Assembly (NCBI RefSeq): GCF_009846885.1 | Contig: NZ_WUWM01000009.1 | Coordinates: 124,001-188,000 of the forward strand | DNA length: 64,000 nucleotides | Direction: 5' to 3' | Source: Paenibacillus puerhi | Lineage (GTDB): Bacteria; Bacillota; Bacilli; Paenibacillales; NBRC-103111 | Shown: positions 18,465 to 26,379 of the stretch, one piece after another | Position numbering within the stretch: the stretch's first letter is position 1 | How the letters are laid out: every line of letters starts with the position of its first letter | Translations under genes and position numbers: made by a program | Notes under the pieces: model-generated | Told to the model about the DNA's origin: nothing | The model's database searches: none | The model's input: only the letters and a program-made list of their open reading frames with translations

Positions 18465-19177
18465 TCGTTCGTGTGCTCATGACAGAGCTGTTGAAAATCC
18501 GCAAAAAGCTGATCTGGTTCCTGATTGTGCTGGGACCGCTCGGAGTAGTCGGTTTGCAAGGATTGAATTACGCTCTTCGTTACGACTACTTGATGAAGAG
18601 GTACGCGTCCGATCCGTGGAGCAGCTTGCTGGGCAATGTCTCGATGCTGACCGTGCCGACGCTCTTCATCGGGTTAACCCTGATCGCTTCCTTGACGGCC
18701 GGCATCGAGCATCAGATGAACGCCTGGAAGCAGACGCTTGCGCTGCCCGTGACGAAGACTCAGGTGTACATGGGCAAATTTCTGCTGACCTTGCTGCTGC
18801 TCGGCTGCTCGGCGACACTGCTTGCCATCGGGACGATCGGTCTCGGTGCGGGTCTTGGATTTGGAATAGGTCTGATCCCGTACCGTTCCCTGCTCATGAT
18901 GGCTTACTACCCGTACCTGGCTATCGTCCCGTTCATCGCGCTGCAGGTATGGCTTTCCGTAACGATGCACAATCAAGCTGTTCCGCTCATGATCGGAATA
19001 GCCGGAACTGTGTTTTCGCTTTTTTCGGTCCGGTTCGGCGATTGGATGCCCTATAAATGGCCGTATTTGCAAAATGCAGCCGGCAACCCGCTTGATTCGG
19101 TAACATGGGGACTTCTCGGAGGGATAGTAGTCCTAGGTGCGGGCTTGCTCGAATTTATACGTAAGGATGTGAAGTAG
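18461..19177 (+). CDS. ABC-2 permease, lantibiotic-immunity (MutE/EpiE) type
   Basis: A 238-residue membrane protein with six hydrophobic segments. The order is a short N-terminal helix pair, then the hallmark cytoplasmic motif HQMNAWKQTLALPVTKTQVY between TM2 and TM3, and a Gly-rich helix (IGLGAGLGFGIG). The WKQxLALPV motif is shared with the next gene, so the two permeases are distant duplicates. The ATG overlaps the ATPase stop (ATGA). Together with the next gene and the ATPase it gives an FEG-like exporter. No lantibiotic structural gene is visible here. Confidence 0.85.
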   Translation: MIVRVLMTELLKIRKKLIWFLIVLGPLGVVGLQGLNYALRYDYLMKRYASDPWSSLLGNVSMLTVPTLFIGLTLIASLTAGIEHQMNAWKQTLALPVTKTQVYMGKFLLTLLLLGCSATLLAIGTIGLGAGLGFGIGLIPYRSLLMMAYYPYLAIVPFIALQVWLSVTMHNQAVPLMIGIAGTVFSLFSVRFGDWMPYKWPYLQNAAGNPLDSVTWGLLGGIVVLGAGLLEFIRKDVK

Positions 19178-19180
19178 TCC

Positions 19181-19909
19181 ATGATCGCTATGATACGTTC
19201 GGAATGGCTCAAGCTCCGGAGAACGGTCATCTGGATGCTGGCTGCAGTCAGCCCGCTGCTTGCGGCGTCCATCGGTTTTTTTGAAGGTGAACGTGCTCAG
19301 GACTCTTCGGCGTGGCTGATCCTGCTATCCGAGATGTCTGTGCTGCATGCCATGCTGTTTCTTCCGTTACTGACAGGCGTTTACGCGGCGCTGGTATGCC
19401 GTTATGAGCATATCGGCGGAGGCTGGAAACAAATGCTTGCCCTTCCTGTCACGCGCAGCCAGGTATTTTTGGTGAAGCTTGGATTCGTCGTCCTGCTGCT
19501 TGTCATCACGCAACTGTTATTTCTGGGAAGCTTGCTGCTTGTCGGGATGGCATTAGGGCTAGCATCCCCGATCCCTTGGATAGTGCTGCTGCGCTCATTA
19601 TTAGGCGGTTTGCTGGCTTGTTTGCCGCTGGCTGCGATGCAGCTGGGAATCTCGATGGCGTGGTCTAGCTTCGCGGCGCCGCTCGCCGTCAACGCTATTT
19701 TTACCTTGCCCAATATGCTGATTACCAACTCCGCCGACTATGGACCTTACTACGCCTGGGCTCAGCCGATGCTGGCCATGATGCCCGGCAGTCCTACTGC
19801 ATTCGGCGCTTTCAATGTGTCTGCAGCCACGTTGTTCGGGATTATACTGGGCGGGTTTGCGCTGTTCCTGCTATCCAGTATGGTTTATTTCTCGAAGAAA
19901 GCGATTTGA
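19181..19909 (+). CDS. ABC-2 permease, second subunit (MutG/EpiG type)
   Basis: A 242-residue six-helix membrane protein. It carries the same family motif as its neighbour (GGWKQMLALPVTRSQVFLVK, residues 84-103) and ends with a hydrophobic helix and a short basic tail. It begins three bases after the previous stop, so the ABC operon has three genes. It probably forms a heterodimeric membrane channel with the first permease. No gene follows for 455 bases on this strand. Confidence 0.85.
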   Translation: MIAMIRSEWLKLRRTVIWMLAAVSPLLAASIGFFEGERAQDSSAWLILLSEMSVLHAMLFLPLLTGVYAALVCRYEHIGGGWKQMLALPVTRSQVFLVKLGFVVLLLVITQLLFLGSLLLVGMALGLASPIPWIVLLRSLLGGLLACLPLAAMQLGISMAWSSFAAPLAVNAIFTLPNMLITNSADYGPYYAWAQPMLAMMPGSPTAFGAFNVSAATLFGIILGGFALFLLSSMVYFSKKAI

Positions 19910-20007
19910 CTAGGTTTGGGCGGCTCAGCCGCAGATTCGGTTAATCCTCCAAAGCAGTAAGCAGAGCTACTAGCTACTGCTGTCGGATTGTTGCTCGTCC
20001 GCTTATC

Positions 20008-20041
20008 CAGATGCCGATCTGCTGCAGCAGATCGGCATCTG
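20008..20041. repeat. Perfect 34-base palindrome without spacer
   Basis: The arm CAGATGCCGATCTGCTG (20008-20024) is followed at once by its exact reverse complement (20025-20041), with the centre CTGCAG. There is no T-run on either side, so it is not a normal terminator, although it could still stop transcription of the ABC operon or act as a protein-binding site. Confidence 0.85.
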
Positions 20042-20284
20042 CTATGATAAGAAAGACCCGGTTTCGAAGTAAGACAGCATTAACATAGAAATACATTCCC
20101 CCCAAAAAAACACATCCACGGTCTTCCAATAAACTTTCATGCAGCTCCTCTCCGGATATATGCTCATAATAGGGGATGCCAAGCCCTCCCATTCGGCCAT
20201 ACCCTGATAAATAATCGGACCAACCCGTTTAGTTAACTTGGAGGTCAAGGGAGCTTAATGGGCAAGACCAGTTCTCTCCCGCGA

Positions 20285-20328
20285 ATAAAAAAAATACCGT
20301 CCGGGGGTACGGGACCTCCGAACGGTCT
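20285..20328 (-). terminator. Terminator of the orphan OmpR regulator
   Basis: Read on the minus strand: ACCGTTCGGAGG pairs with CCCCCGGACGGT, and the stem is followed by a run of eight T. It lies 37 bases past the regulator stop. Confidence 0.85.
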
Positions 20329-20364
20329 TGATGCGGGCTCGTCCAAGGGAGGAGAGCCTACAGC

Positions 20365-21063
20365 CTACATCTCGAACTTATAGCCGACTCCCCATACCGT
20401 CTTGATGTGCTTCGGCTCCTTAGGTTCGCTTTCAACCTTCTTGCGCAGATTGGTGATATGAACATCTACAGACCTCTCGGTCACGAACGAATCGATCCCC
20501 CGGATTTTATTCAATAATTCCTCTCTAGAGAACACTTTGCCCGGATACAGCCAGAAGTTTTTCATAATTTCGAATTCCGAGTAGGTCGTTTCGATAGGCT
20601 GCTTGTGAATATAAATACAGCGTTTCTCCATATCGAGCACGATATCCCGCTTATCCTCGGCTACCGTTTCGGTTCCCGGAGCAGCGCTTGTTTGATGCGT
20701 CAGGGCCGAGCGCCGCAGCAGAGCAGTCGTTCGCGCGGCAAGCTCCCTCATACTGAAGGGCTTGCATAAATAGTCATCCGCGCCGTTCATCAAAGCGTTG
20801 ACCCTCTCGGAAACTTCGTTCTTGGCCGAGACGATCATGATGGGGACGGAGGAGACCTTGCGGAGCTGCTTGCACAGATCAATGCCGTTCGTGTCCGGCA
20901 GCATCAGGTCGAGAATAATAACGTCGGGATGGTGTTCATTGAACATCCGGATGCCCTGTTGGCCGTCAGAAGCCCTGTTGACCGTATAGCCTTCCTCGCT
21001 CAAATAAATGGACATCATATCTGCGATACCATGATCATCTTCAACCAGCAATATTCTAGACAT
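20365..21063 (-). CDS. Orphan OmpR-family response regulator
   Basis: A 232-residue regulator. The receiver begins SRILLVEDDHGIADMM, with phospho-acceptor Asp52 in VIILDLMLP and Lys in DDYLCKPFS. The effector domain (about 135-232) has TYSEFEIMKNFWLYPGKVFSREELL, ERSVDVHITNLRKKV and the wing TVWGVGYKFEM. The start is the ATG behind GAGGTGG; the open frame upstream adds only 17 residues with no ribosome site. No kinase is next to it, so its partner is elsewhere. It is divergent from a Spo0E-like gene. Confidence 0.88.
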   Translation of the reverse strand: MSRILLVEDDHGIADMMSIYLSEEGYTVNRASDGQQGIRMFNEHHPDVIILDLMLPDTNGIDLCKQLRKVSSVPIMIVSAKNEVSERVNALMNGADDYLCKPFSMRELAARTTALLRRSALTHQTSAAPGTETVAEDKRDIVLDMEKRCIYIHKQPIETTYSEFEIMKNFWLYPGKVFSREELLNKIRGIDSFVTERSVDVHITNLRKKVESEPKEPKHIKTVWGVGYKFEM

Positions 21064-21116
21064 GACAGCCACCTCGACAATCGAAAATATTAGGAACTTG
21101 TTAGAGATATTCATAT

Positions 21117-21145
21117 CTTATAAATTCCTTGCTGCTACTTTTCAA
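21117..21145 (-). promoter_or_regulatory. Sigma-A promoter of the orphan regulator
   Basis: On the minus strand, TTGAAA (21145-21140), a 17-base spacer and TATAAG (21122-21117) form a good sigma-A promoter about 55 bases before the ATG. Confidence 0.65.
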
Positions 21146-21311
21146 AACATTAGCATGCATAATAGGAATAAATGGAGATACGAAAAGAAAATACAGTTGG
21201 ACTGGTTTCCAGCATTTTGAAATGGTTAAAGATAATGTAACAGAATGTAAGCGATAAAAACTATCTCGGTGTGGTTCGTAAGTACGAACACACGAATAGG
21301 AGGAAGCGACC

Positions 21312-21494
21312 TTGATTAAGACGTGTACCCGCCTGGAGCGGCAAATTCAGAAATGTGTCGATGAACTGGGCCAGCTGATTTCCGGCCAAAATTTGCAGTT
21401 AACCGACCCGAAGGTAGTCAGAAAGAGCATGGAGCTGGACCAGCTGATCCTGAGGGCCATGCGCGATTCCCGTCCGATCCGTAAAACCTCTTGA
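21312..21494 (+). CDS. Spo0E-like aspartyl-phosphate phosphatase
   Basis: A 60-residue protein of two helices. The family signature SMELDQLI (residues 39-46) fits the SxxxD pattern of Spo0E-like phosphatases, which dephosphorylate Spo0A-P and so hold back sporulation. The TTG start is directly preceded by AGGAGGAAGCGACC, a strong ribosome site. It is transcribed away from an orphan OmpR regulator across 248 bases. Some family members may act on other receivers, so the neighbouring regulator is a possible but untested target. Confidence 0.85.
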   Translation: MIKTCTRLERQIQKCVDELGQLISGQNLQLTDPKVVRKSMELDQLILRAMRDSRPIRKTS

Positions 21495-21625
21495 TGAATT
21501 CAAGAGCGGCTCGATTCCGCAAGGAAGGACAGGACGGCTGCTTCGATCCTTCGAGCGTTAATTTTCCATACGGGGGTCTCTACAGATCCCCAATAACGAT
21601 TATGTAGTTCATCAGAGTATGTCCC

Positions 21626-21660
21626 GGACGATCGGCAGCGATTCGTCCTTTTCTTTTTTA
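21626..21660 (+). terminator. Terminator of the Spo0E-like gene
   Basis: The GGACGATCG arm (21626-21634) pairs with CGATTCGTCC (21639-21648) with one bulged T, followed by TTTTCTTTTTT. The rest of the 311-base gap from 21495 to 21805 shows nothing else I can support. Confidence 0.8.
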
Positions 21661-21805
21661 CCTGATCATGATGAACCGGAGGGAGGACACCCGCAAAGCG
21701 CGAAGGAGCTGCGCAGGCTCCTCGGATGTCCCGAGCCAACCTGACGGAAGCGCTTTATTGAGTTATCGGCGGAATCCCTCCGGTAACAAGAAGGAAGAAG
21801 CGCGG

Positions 21806-22129
21806 CTACTCCTTCATGCACCACGATTCTCCCCAATGCTGGACGGCTTCCATAACCGGCTGCAGCGCTTTTCCCTTTTCAGTCAATTGGTATTCGATAC
21901 GCACCGGCGTCTCGGGATATACGTGCCTGCTGATGACTCCGACGGCTTCCAGCTCCTTGAACCGCTCCGCCAGCATCCGGTCGCTCATACCGGGTATCAT
22001 CTCCGAAATATCTTTAAATCTCCTTGGACCTTGCAGCAGCGCACGGACAATCAACCCCGTCCATCGTTTCCCCAAAATTTCAAAAGCTGCTTCAAACCTC
22101 GGACACATCGCTTGTGGATGATCGGACAT
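21806..22129 (-). CDS. HxlR-family transcriptional regulator
   Basis: A 107-residue winged-helix protein. It has the diagnostic N-terminal Cys (Met-Cys-Pro, Cys9), then FEILGKRWTGLIVRALLQGPRRFKDISEMIPGMSDRML split over helices 1-4, and the wing PVRIEYQLTEKG. Several HxlR proteins sense electrophiles or redox stress through the N-terminal Cys. The start at the MSDHPQ methionine is preferred because AGAGGTGA sits just before it. The open frame extends 77 residues further upstream with no homology feature. It is divergent from purT with 218 bases between. Confidence 0.88.
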   Translation of the reverse strand: MSDHPQAMCPRFEAAFEILGKRWTGLIVRALLQGPRRFKDISEMIPGMSDRMLAERFKELEAVGVISRHVYPETPVRIEYQLTEKGKALQPVMEAVQHWGESWCMKE

Positions 22130-22273
22130 CGTTCTCACCTCTTCTGTATTCATTTTAGCATAAGTTACTTCGATTAAGTAAGGTTTTTGTGTCGAGTTTG
22201 CGCATCTTGTCCGATTTTTGCTAGTCGGCAGCCAATTCGAAAGGGCTTTCTTGTCGACTGTTGCAATTTTTGG

Positions 22274-22302
22274 TTGAAAAAAAGCGTCAAATCCAGTATA
22301 AA
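22274..22302 (+). promoter_or_regulatory. Sigma-A promoter of purT
   Basis: TTGAAA (22274-22279), a 17-base spacer and TATAAA (22297-22302), 46 bases before the ATG. No purine riboswitch core or clear PurR box was seen. Confidence 0.65.
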
Positions 22303-22347
22303 TGCGATAGGAGTCTGCAACATTATCGACAGGAGGAATAGGCAAAC

Positions 22348-23553
22348 ATGTACGGAGCACCTTATACAGGACAAGCCAAAAAGATGCTGCTGCTTGGTTC
22401 GGGCGAGCTTGGCAAGGAGGTCGTGCTCGAAGCGCAGCGTCTAGGCGTCGAGACCGTCGCCGTAGACCGCTACGCCCACGCCCCGGCTATGCAGGTAGCG
22501 CATCGCTCCCATGTGATCGATATGCTGGACGGCGAGGCGCTGAGGCGCGTGATCGAAGCGGAACGTCCGGACCTGATCGTGCCGGAGATTGAAGCCATCG
22601 CTACCCAGACGCTTGTCGAGCTGGAGGCAGAGGGCTATATGGTCGTTCCGACGGCCAATGCGGCTCGATTGACGATGGATCGGGAGGGTATCCGTCGCCT
22701 GGCAGCGGAGACGCTCGGTCTGCCGACCGCCCGATATGCGTTTGCGGACAGTCTGGAGGAACTGAAGGCGGCCGTAGCCGAGATCGGCACTCCTTGCGTC
22801 ATCAAGCCGATCATGAGTTCGTCGGGCAAAGGTCAGAGCGTATGCCGGACGCCCGAGGACGTGGAGCATTCATGGAATTATGCGATGGAGGGCGGACGGG
22901 CTAAGAAAACCCGGGTCATCGTTGAGGAATTTATCCGATTCGATTCGGAAATAACGCTCCTGACCGTCCGCTCTGTGAGCGGAACGACTTTTTGCGCGCC
23001 GATCGGGCATATTCAGAAAGATGGCGACTATATTGAATCTTGGCAGCCGCACGGGATGAGCGATGCGCAGATTCAAGAAGCGCAGCAGATCGCCGGGGCC
23101 GTTACGGAAGCGCTCGGAGGCTGGGGCATCTATGGCGTAGAGCTCTTTCTTGCTCCGGACCGCGTTTATTTCAGCGAAGTAAGTCCGCGTCCGCATGATA
23201 CGGGCATGGTGACGATGGCGACCCAGGATTTGTCCGAGTTCGCGCTGCATGTCAGAGCCATTATGGGCTTCCCGATCCCGGATGTTCGGCTACTGACGCC
23301 GGGCGCCTCATACACGCTCAAGGCGGATCGCGATAGCCGGGATTTCCGCATCGGGGGGCTGGAGGACGCTTTGGCCGTGCCTCATGCGCAAGTCCGCGTA
23401 TTCGGCAAGCCCGAGACGAAGCCTGGACGCCGTATGGCGGTAGCTCTTGCCTCGGCTGATCGCGTGGAGACTGCCAGAGACCGCGCCAAGCAGGCAGCGC
23501 ATTCGCTGCGATTGGAATACATAACGAGGAGTGGATCGGATGAACGCGCATGA
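22348..23553 (+). CDS. purT: Formate-dependent phosphoribosylglycinamide formyltransferase
   Basis: The ATP-grasp enzyme PurT (401 residues) makes formyl-GAR from GAR, formate and ATP, the folate-free third step of purine synthesis. Motifs: nucleotide-binding start [14 protein letters not shown] (12-25), [11 protein letters not shown] near 72, the ATP-grasp core with [16 protein letters not shown] (about 151-166), and the metal-binding Glu residues around [22 protein letters not shown]. Full length for the family. A strong GGAGGAATAGGCAAAC site precedes the ATG. It overlaps the next gene by 14 bases. The rest of the pur pathway is not in the window. Confidence 0.93.
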   Translation: MYGAPYTGQAKKMLLLGSGELGKEVVLEAQRLGVETVAVDRYAHAPAMQVAHRSHVIDMLDGEALRRVIEAERPDLIVPEIEAIATQTLVELEAEGYMVVPTANAARLTMDREGIRRLAAETLGLPTARYAFADSLEELKAAVAEIGTPCVIKPIMSSSGKGQSVCRTPEDVEHSWNYAMEGGRAKKTRVIVEEFIRFDSEITLLTVRSVSGTTFCAPIGHIQKDGDYIESWQPHGMSDAQIQEAQQIAGAVTEALGGWGIYGVELFLAPDRVYFSEVSPRPHDTGMVTMATQDLSEFALHVRAIMGFPIPDVRLLTPGASYTLKADRDSRDFRIGGLEDALAVPHAQVRVFGKPETKPGRRMAVALASADRVETARDRAKQAAHSLRLEYITRSGSDERA

Positions 23554-24328
23554 GATTGATTACCGGATCGAAGGCTCGGAGATGCAATTTGTCGAAATCG
23601 AGCTGGATCCGGGCGAAAGCGTAATTGCTGAAGCGGGCAGCATGATGATGATGGACCAAAACATCACGATGGAAACGATCTTTGGCGATGGCAGCGATCA
23701 AGACAAGGGACTCGTCGGCAAGCTCTTCGGAGCGGGTAAGCGGCTTTTGACGGGAGAAAGCCTGTTTATGACGCTGTTTACGAACCGGGGACACGGCAAG
23801 GAGCGCGTAAGCTTCGCATCCCCTTATCCGGGCCGCATTTTGCCGATGGATTTGTCGGAGCTAAGCGGCAAGCTGATCTGTCAGAAGGATGCCTTCCTGT
23901 GCGCGGCCAAGGGAGTGTCGGTCGGCATTGATTTCCAGCGTAAGCTGGGTGTGGGCTTCTTCGGAGGCGAAGGCTTCATCATGCAGAAAATCGAAGGGGA
24001 CGGACTTGCCTTTGTCCACGCCGGAGGCGCGATCTGCGAGCGGGTGCTGCGGCCGGGAGAAATGCTTCGCGTCGATACAGGCTGTCTGGTGGCGATGACA
24101 CAGGATATCGACTACGATATCGAATTCGTCAAGGGAGTCAAGACAGCTCTGTTCGGAGGAGAGGGCTTGTTCTTCGCCACGCTCCGCGGACCGGGACGCG
24201 TATGGATCCAGTCTCTGCCGTTCAGCAGGCTGGCAGACCGGGTTCTGAGCGCTTCGCGTGCAGGAGGACGGAAGGAAGAAGGCAGTATCCTCGGGGGCCT
24301 CGGCAATCTGCTTGACGGCGACCGTTAA
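23540..24328 (+). CDS. AIM24/TIGR00266-family protein
   Basis: A 262-residue protein of the TIGR00266 (AIM24-like) family, a beta-rich TRAP-like fold of two repeated halves. Visible marks: the [21 protein letters not shown] opening split by a Met cluster, the Gly-rich [20 protein letters not shown] segment and the second-half [20 protein letters not shown]. Function is unknown in bacteria; eukaryotic AIM24 is mitochondrial. The ATG follows AGGAGTGGATCGG inside the end of purT, so translation is probably coupled. The C-terminus is Gly-rich and short. Confidence 0.82.
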   Translation: MNAHEIDYRIEGSEMQFVEIELDPGESVIAEAGSMMMMDQNITMETIFGDGSDQDKGLVGKLFGAGKRLLTGESLFMTLFTNRGHGKERVSFASPYPGRILPMDLSELSGKLICQKDAFLCAAKGVSVGIDFQRKLGVGFFGGEGFIMQKIEGDGLAFVHAGGAICERVLRPGEMLRVDTGCLVAMTQDIDYDIEFVKGVKTALFGGEGLFFATLRGPGRVWIQSLPFSRLADRVLSASRAGGRKEEGSILGGLGNLLDGDR

Positions 24329-24395
24329 GAACGTTATCATTCTTAATACAGAGTTTTGACATTCAAAATGCTCAAGTGGAAAAGGAGTGCTGAAG

Positions 24396-24668
24396 ATGGC
24401 ATATAACCCACAGGTCGTCGATGCCAAAATCGTCAGCCACAATCCGAAGAATGGATTGTTCGAGATCGTAGCCCAACTCAAAGACCGGACCGTATGCCGT
24501 CTGATCTATGATACGGACGCCACCGGCAGTCTGCAGCCGACACATATCAACAGGCTGCTCAAGGAGCCCTGCCCGATTTGCCGCAAAGATTTCTTATGCA
24601 ACTGCATGTCCAAGTTCAAAGGGACGATCTCCGAGCAAGCTCTGGAGATTGCAGGTAACCCGAACTGA
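24396..24668 (+). CDS. Small cysteine-motif protein of unknown function
   Basis: A 90-residue soluble protein that I do not recognise. The N-terminal 50 residues look like a small beta domain (DAKIVSHNPKNGLFEIVAQL). The centre holds five Cys, four of them in CPICRKDFLCNC (about residues 59-70), a spacing that could bind zinc or iron. The start ATG is eight bases after AAAGGAG. It follows the AIM24-family gene by 67 bases and is closed by its own terminator. The Cys pattern points to a metal-binding or redox role, but that is inference. Confidence 0.7.
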   Translation: MAYNPQVVDAKIVSHNPKNGLFEIVAQLKDRTVCRLIYDTDATGSLQPTHINRLLKEPCPICRKDFLCNCMSKFKGTISEQALEIAGNPN

Positions 24669-24742
24669 CGCCTGCCGTAATGAAAGCGCGATGAACCGCC
24701 CGCCCTGGAGGCGAGGCTGCTGAACAAGTGCTTTGACACAGA

Positions 24743-24786
24743 AAAGGTACAGCCCCTCAGACATGAGGAGGCCGTACCTTTTTTAT
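24743..24786 (+). terminator. Rho-independent terminator
   Basis: AAGGTAC-AGCCCCTCA pairs with TGAGGAGGCC-GTACCTT, followed by a T-run (TTTTTTATTT). It closes the purT-AIM24-small protein transcript. Confidence 0.9.
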
Positions 24787-24809
24787 TTGGATACTGGTTG
24801 GATGGCAGC

Positions 24810-24843
24810 GGCCAAAGAGTACTACATAAAGATAGTACTGGCC
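24810..24843. repeat. Inverted repeat upstream of the YiaA/B-like gene
   Basis: GGCCA (24810-24814) and AGTACTA (24818-24824) are mirrored by TAGTACT (24833-24839) and GGCC (24840-24843). The 7-base inner arms are perfect. There is no T-run, so an operator or leader hairpin is likelier than a terminator. It lies 85 bases before the start codon. Confidence 0.55.
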
Positions 24844-24927
24844 GGATTGCGGAAAGCTGGTAAGATATAACTATCAACACCAGGTACTAAAAGCTAATCA
24901 TAAACTTAATATGAAGAGGTGTCGGAC

Positions 24928-25368
24928 ATGATGAAAAAACGGAATACCGGAGCTTTTACCTTTCTGGCTTGGGCCTCATTTACTTTCGCGCTGCTGGCCA
25001 TGTTTATCGGCATTTATACGCTGGAAGAAACGCTTTCGGTGAAGGGATATTACGCAGTCACCGCCCTGTACCTGACGATGGCTTCGTTCGTTCTTCAGAA
25101 AACGATTCGCGACAACCAGGAAGACGGAGAAGGGGAGAGCCGCAGAAGAAATACCGGCGCGTTCACCTTCCTGTCCTGGACGGCCTTCGGAACGGCGCTG
25201 CTGGCCATGTTTATAGGGATCTTCAATCTGAACCAGCCGCTCTCCGTTCAAGGGTATTATGCGGTTACGGCATTGTTTCTGACCATGTCGTCCTTCGTTC
25301 TCCAGAAGACGGTACGCGACAACAAGGAGGATCAGGATGTATACGGCAGGACGGAAGTCCTCGAATAG
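24928..25368 (+). CDS. Duplicated YiaA/YiaB two-helix membrane protein
   Basis: A 146-residue membrane protein made of two tandem copies of the YiaA/B domain. Copy 1 (about 4-63) and copy 2 (about 76-135) share NTGAFTFL, ALLAMFIGI, LSVxGYYAVTAL and SFVLQKTxRDN almost residue for residue. Each has two hydrophobic helices, giving four in all. The ATG follows AGAGGTG. The function of YiaA/B proteins is not established. The close similarity between the halves suggests a fairly recent or strongly constrained duplication. Confidence 0.85.
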   Translation: MMKKRNTGAFTFLAWASFTFALLAMFIGIYTLEETLSVKGYYAVTALYLTMASFVLQKTIRDNQEDGEGESRRRNTGAFTFLSWTAFGTALLAMFIGIFNLNQPLSVQGYYAVTALFLTMSSFVLQKTVRDNKEDQDVYGRTEVLE

Positions 25369-25382
25369 CTCGTTAACCAAGG

Positions 25383-25413
25383 AGACCATCCGAGATGCGG
25401 AAGGTCTTTTTTG
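25383..25413 (+). terminator. Terminator after the YiaA/B-like gene
   Basis: AGACC (25383-25387) pairs with GGTCT (25403-25407), with an inner CC/GG pair, followed by a run of T. A short stem, so moderate strength. Its T-run abuts the -35 of the next promoter. Confidence 0.6.
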
Positions 25414-25440
25414 TTCTCGCCCGGACAATTATGGTAGAAT
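25411..25440 (+). promoter_or_regulatory. Putative promoter of the phosphoesterase operon
   Basis: TTGTTC (25411-25416), an 18-base spacer and TAGAAT (25435-25440), 30 bases before the start of the phosphoesterase gene. Confidence 0.5.
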
Positions 25441-25469
25441 GATATACACAGCCGCAAAGGAGATGAAGC

Positions 25470-25991
25470 ATGCGTATCGGTATCGTGTCGGACACACACT
25501 TATACGATCACAAGCCGGAGCTTCCGGCCGCCTTGGTCGAGGGCTTGAGCGGTGTGGACTTGATTCTTCATGCCGGGGACTGGATCGCAGAGTCTATCGT
25601 TGATCGGTTCGCTGCGATCGCGCCTGTAGACGGGATTGCAGGCAATAACGACGGGCCGGGGATCGTCCGTCGATTCGGCAGGAGCAAGGTGCTGGAGCTG
25701 GCCGGGTACCGCATCGGTCTCGTTCATGGAGACGGAGGGCGCTCAACGCCGGATACGGCTTACCGGACCTTCTGCGCTTCTGGCGGGGAGGCGTCCGTCG
25801 ATATCGTGCTGTTCGGACATTCGCATATTCCGTATCAGGACATGCGCGGCGGCGTTCTGCTCTTTAACCCCGGATCGCCTACCGACAAGCGGCGTCAAGA
25901 CATGTACTCCTATGGCATTCTGGAGCTTACCGAACAGATCGGAGCCCGGCATTATTATTACACGGACCGCAGTCCGGCTAAATATTCATGA
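25470..25991 (+). CDS. YfcE/MJ0936-family metallophosphoesterase
   Basis: A 173-residue calcineurin-like phosphodiesterase. All metal and catalytic motifs are visible: DTH (Asp8, His10), GDW (Asp37), GNND (Asn60), HGD (His86) and GHSH (His117, His119). The GDW in place of the usual GDI or GDL is a minor variant. Family members such as YfcE and YsnB hydrolyse phosphodiesters in vitro; the natural substrate is unknown. The bacilliredoxin gene starts 16 bases after its stop, so the two are probably co-transcribed. Confidence 0.9.
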   Translation: MRIGIVSDTHLYDHKPELPAALVEGLSGVDLILHAGDWIAESIVDRFAAIAPVDGIAGNNDGPGIVRRFGRSKVLELAGYRIGLVHGDGGRSTPDTAYRTFCASGGEASVDIVLFGHSHIPYQDMRGGVLLFNPGSPTDKRRQDMYSYGILELTEQIGARHYYYTDRSPAKYS

Positions 25992-26007
25992 GATGGAGGA
26001 TAAGCAA

Positions 26008-26349
26008 ATGGCCAGTTGGAAGGAAATCAGCACGAACGAGGAATGGGAGCAAGCTCTGCAAAACAGCGATAACAAAGCACTCGTGGTGCTGAAGCACAGC
26101 ACGGCTTGCCCGGTCAGCTTCAACGCGCTTCAGGAGTACGAGGCCTATTTGGGCAAGTCTCCGAACACTGAGGTTGACTATCTGCTGGTGAAGGTGATCG
26201 AGTCCCGTCCGGTATCCAATCAGATTGCCGAGGACACGGGAGTCAAGCATGCCTCGCCGCAAGTGCTTTATGTAAAAAACAAAGAAACCGTATGGAATAC
26301 CTCGCATTGGGCGATTACCGAGGAACATCTGAACGCCGTCTTGAACTAA
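26008..26349 (+). CDS. ytxJ: YtxJ-like bacilliredoxin (monothiol)
   Basis: A 113-residue thioredoxin-fold protein of the bacillithiol system family (YtxJ/BrxC). The active site is STACPVSFNA with the single Cys34, and the partner strand motif ASPQVLYVKN supplies the cis-Pro. Members remove bacillithiol from protein thiols after oxidative stress, so the host probably makes bacillithiol. The ATG is placed after a GGAGGATAAGCAA site; an ATG five codons upstream lies on that site. It is between a phosphoesterase and an esterase on the same strand. Confidence 0.9.
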   Translation: MASWKEISTNEEWEQALQNSDNKALVVLKHSTACPVSFNALQEYEAYLGKSPNTEVDYLLVKVIESRPVSNQIAEDTGVKHASPQVLYVKNKETVWNTSHWAITEEHLNAVLN

Positions 26350-26379
26350 GGGCAGGACAAGGGCGAGAGGGGAAGTAAT

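Larger units (their letters stand above)
19910..20364. other. Long intergenic region
   Basis: A 455-base stretch between the ABC operon and the convergent regulator. It holds a perfect 34-base palindrome (20008-20041) and, at its right end, the terminator of the minus-strand regulator. Two short overlapping minus-strand frames at 19974-20248 lack ribosome sites, and one runs through the palindrome, so they were not called. I see no other feature. Confidence 0.6.

Noticed and set aside
18461..19909. A lantibiotic biosynthesis cluster around the FEG-like transporter
   Set aside because: No precursor peptide, LanB/LanC/LanM-like enzyme or protease was found on either side.
19974..20248. Two overlapping minus-strand frames of 68 and 72 residues in the gap after the ABC operon
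   Set aside because: No ribosome site before either start, the frames overlap each other, and one of them is made partly of the perfect palindrome.
21668..22177. A 169-residue plus-strand frame opposite the HxlR regulator
   Set aside because: No ribosome site and no recognisable domain; the opposite strand encodes a clear HxlR protein with a good start.
22348..22400. A purine riboswitch before purT
   Set aside because: The leader is about 40 bases long after the predicted promoter and shows none of the conserved riboswitch core.
24506..24880. Minus-strand frame of 124 residues opposite the small Cys protein
   Set aside because: It runs through a clear plus-strand terminator and lies antisense to a better-supported gene.
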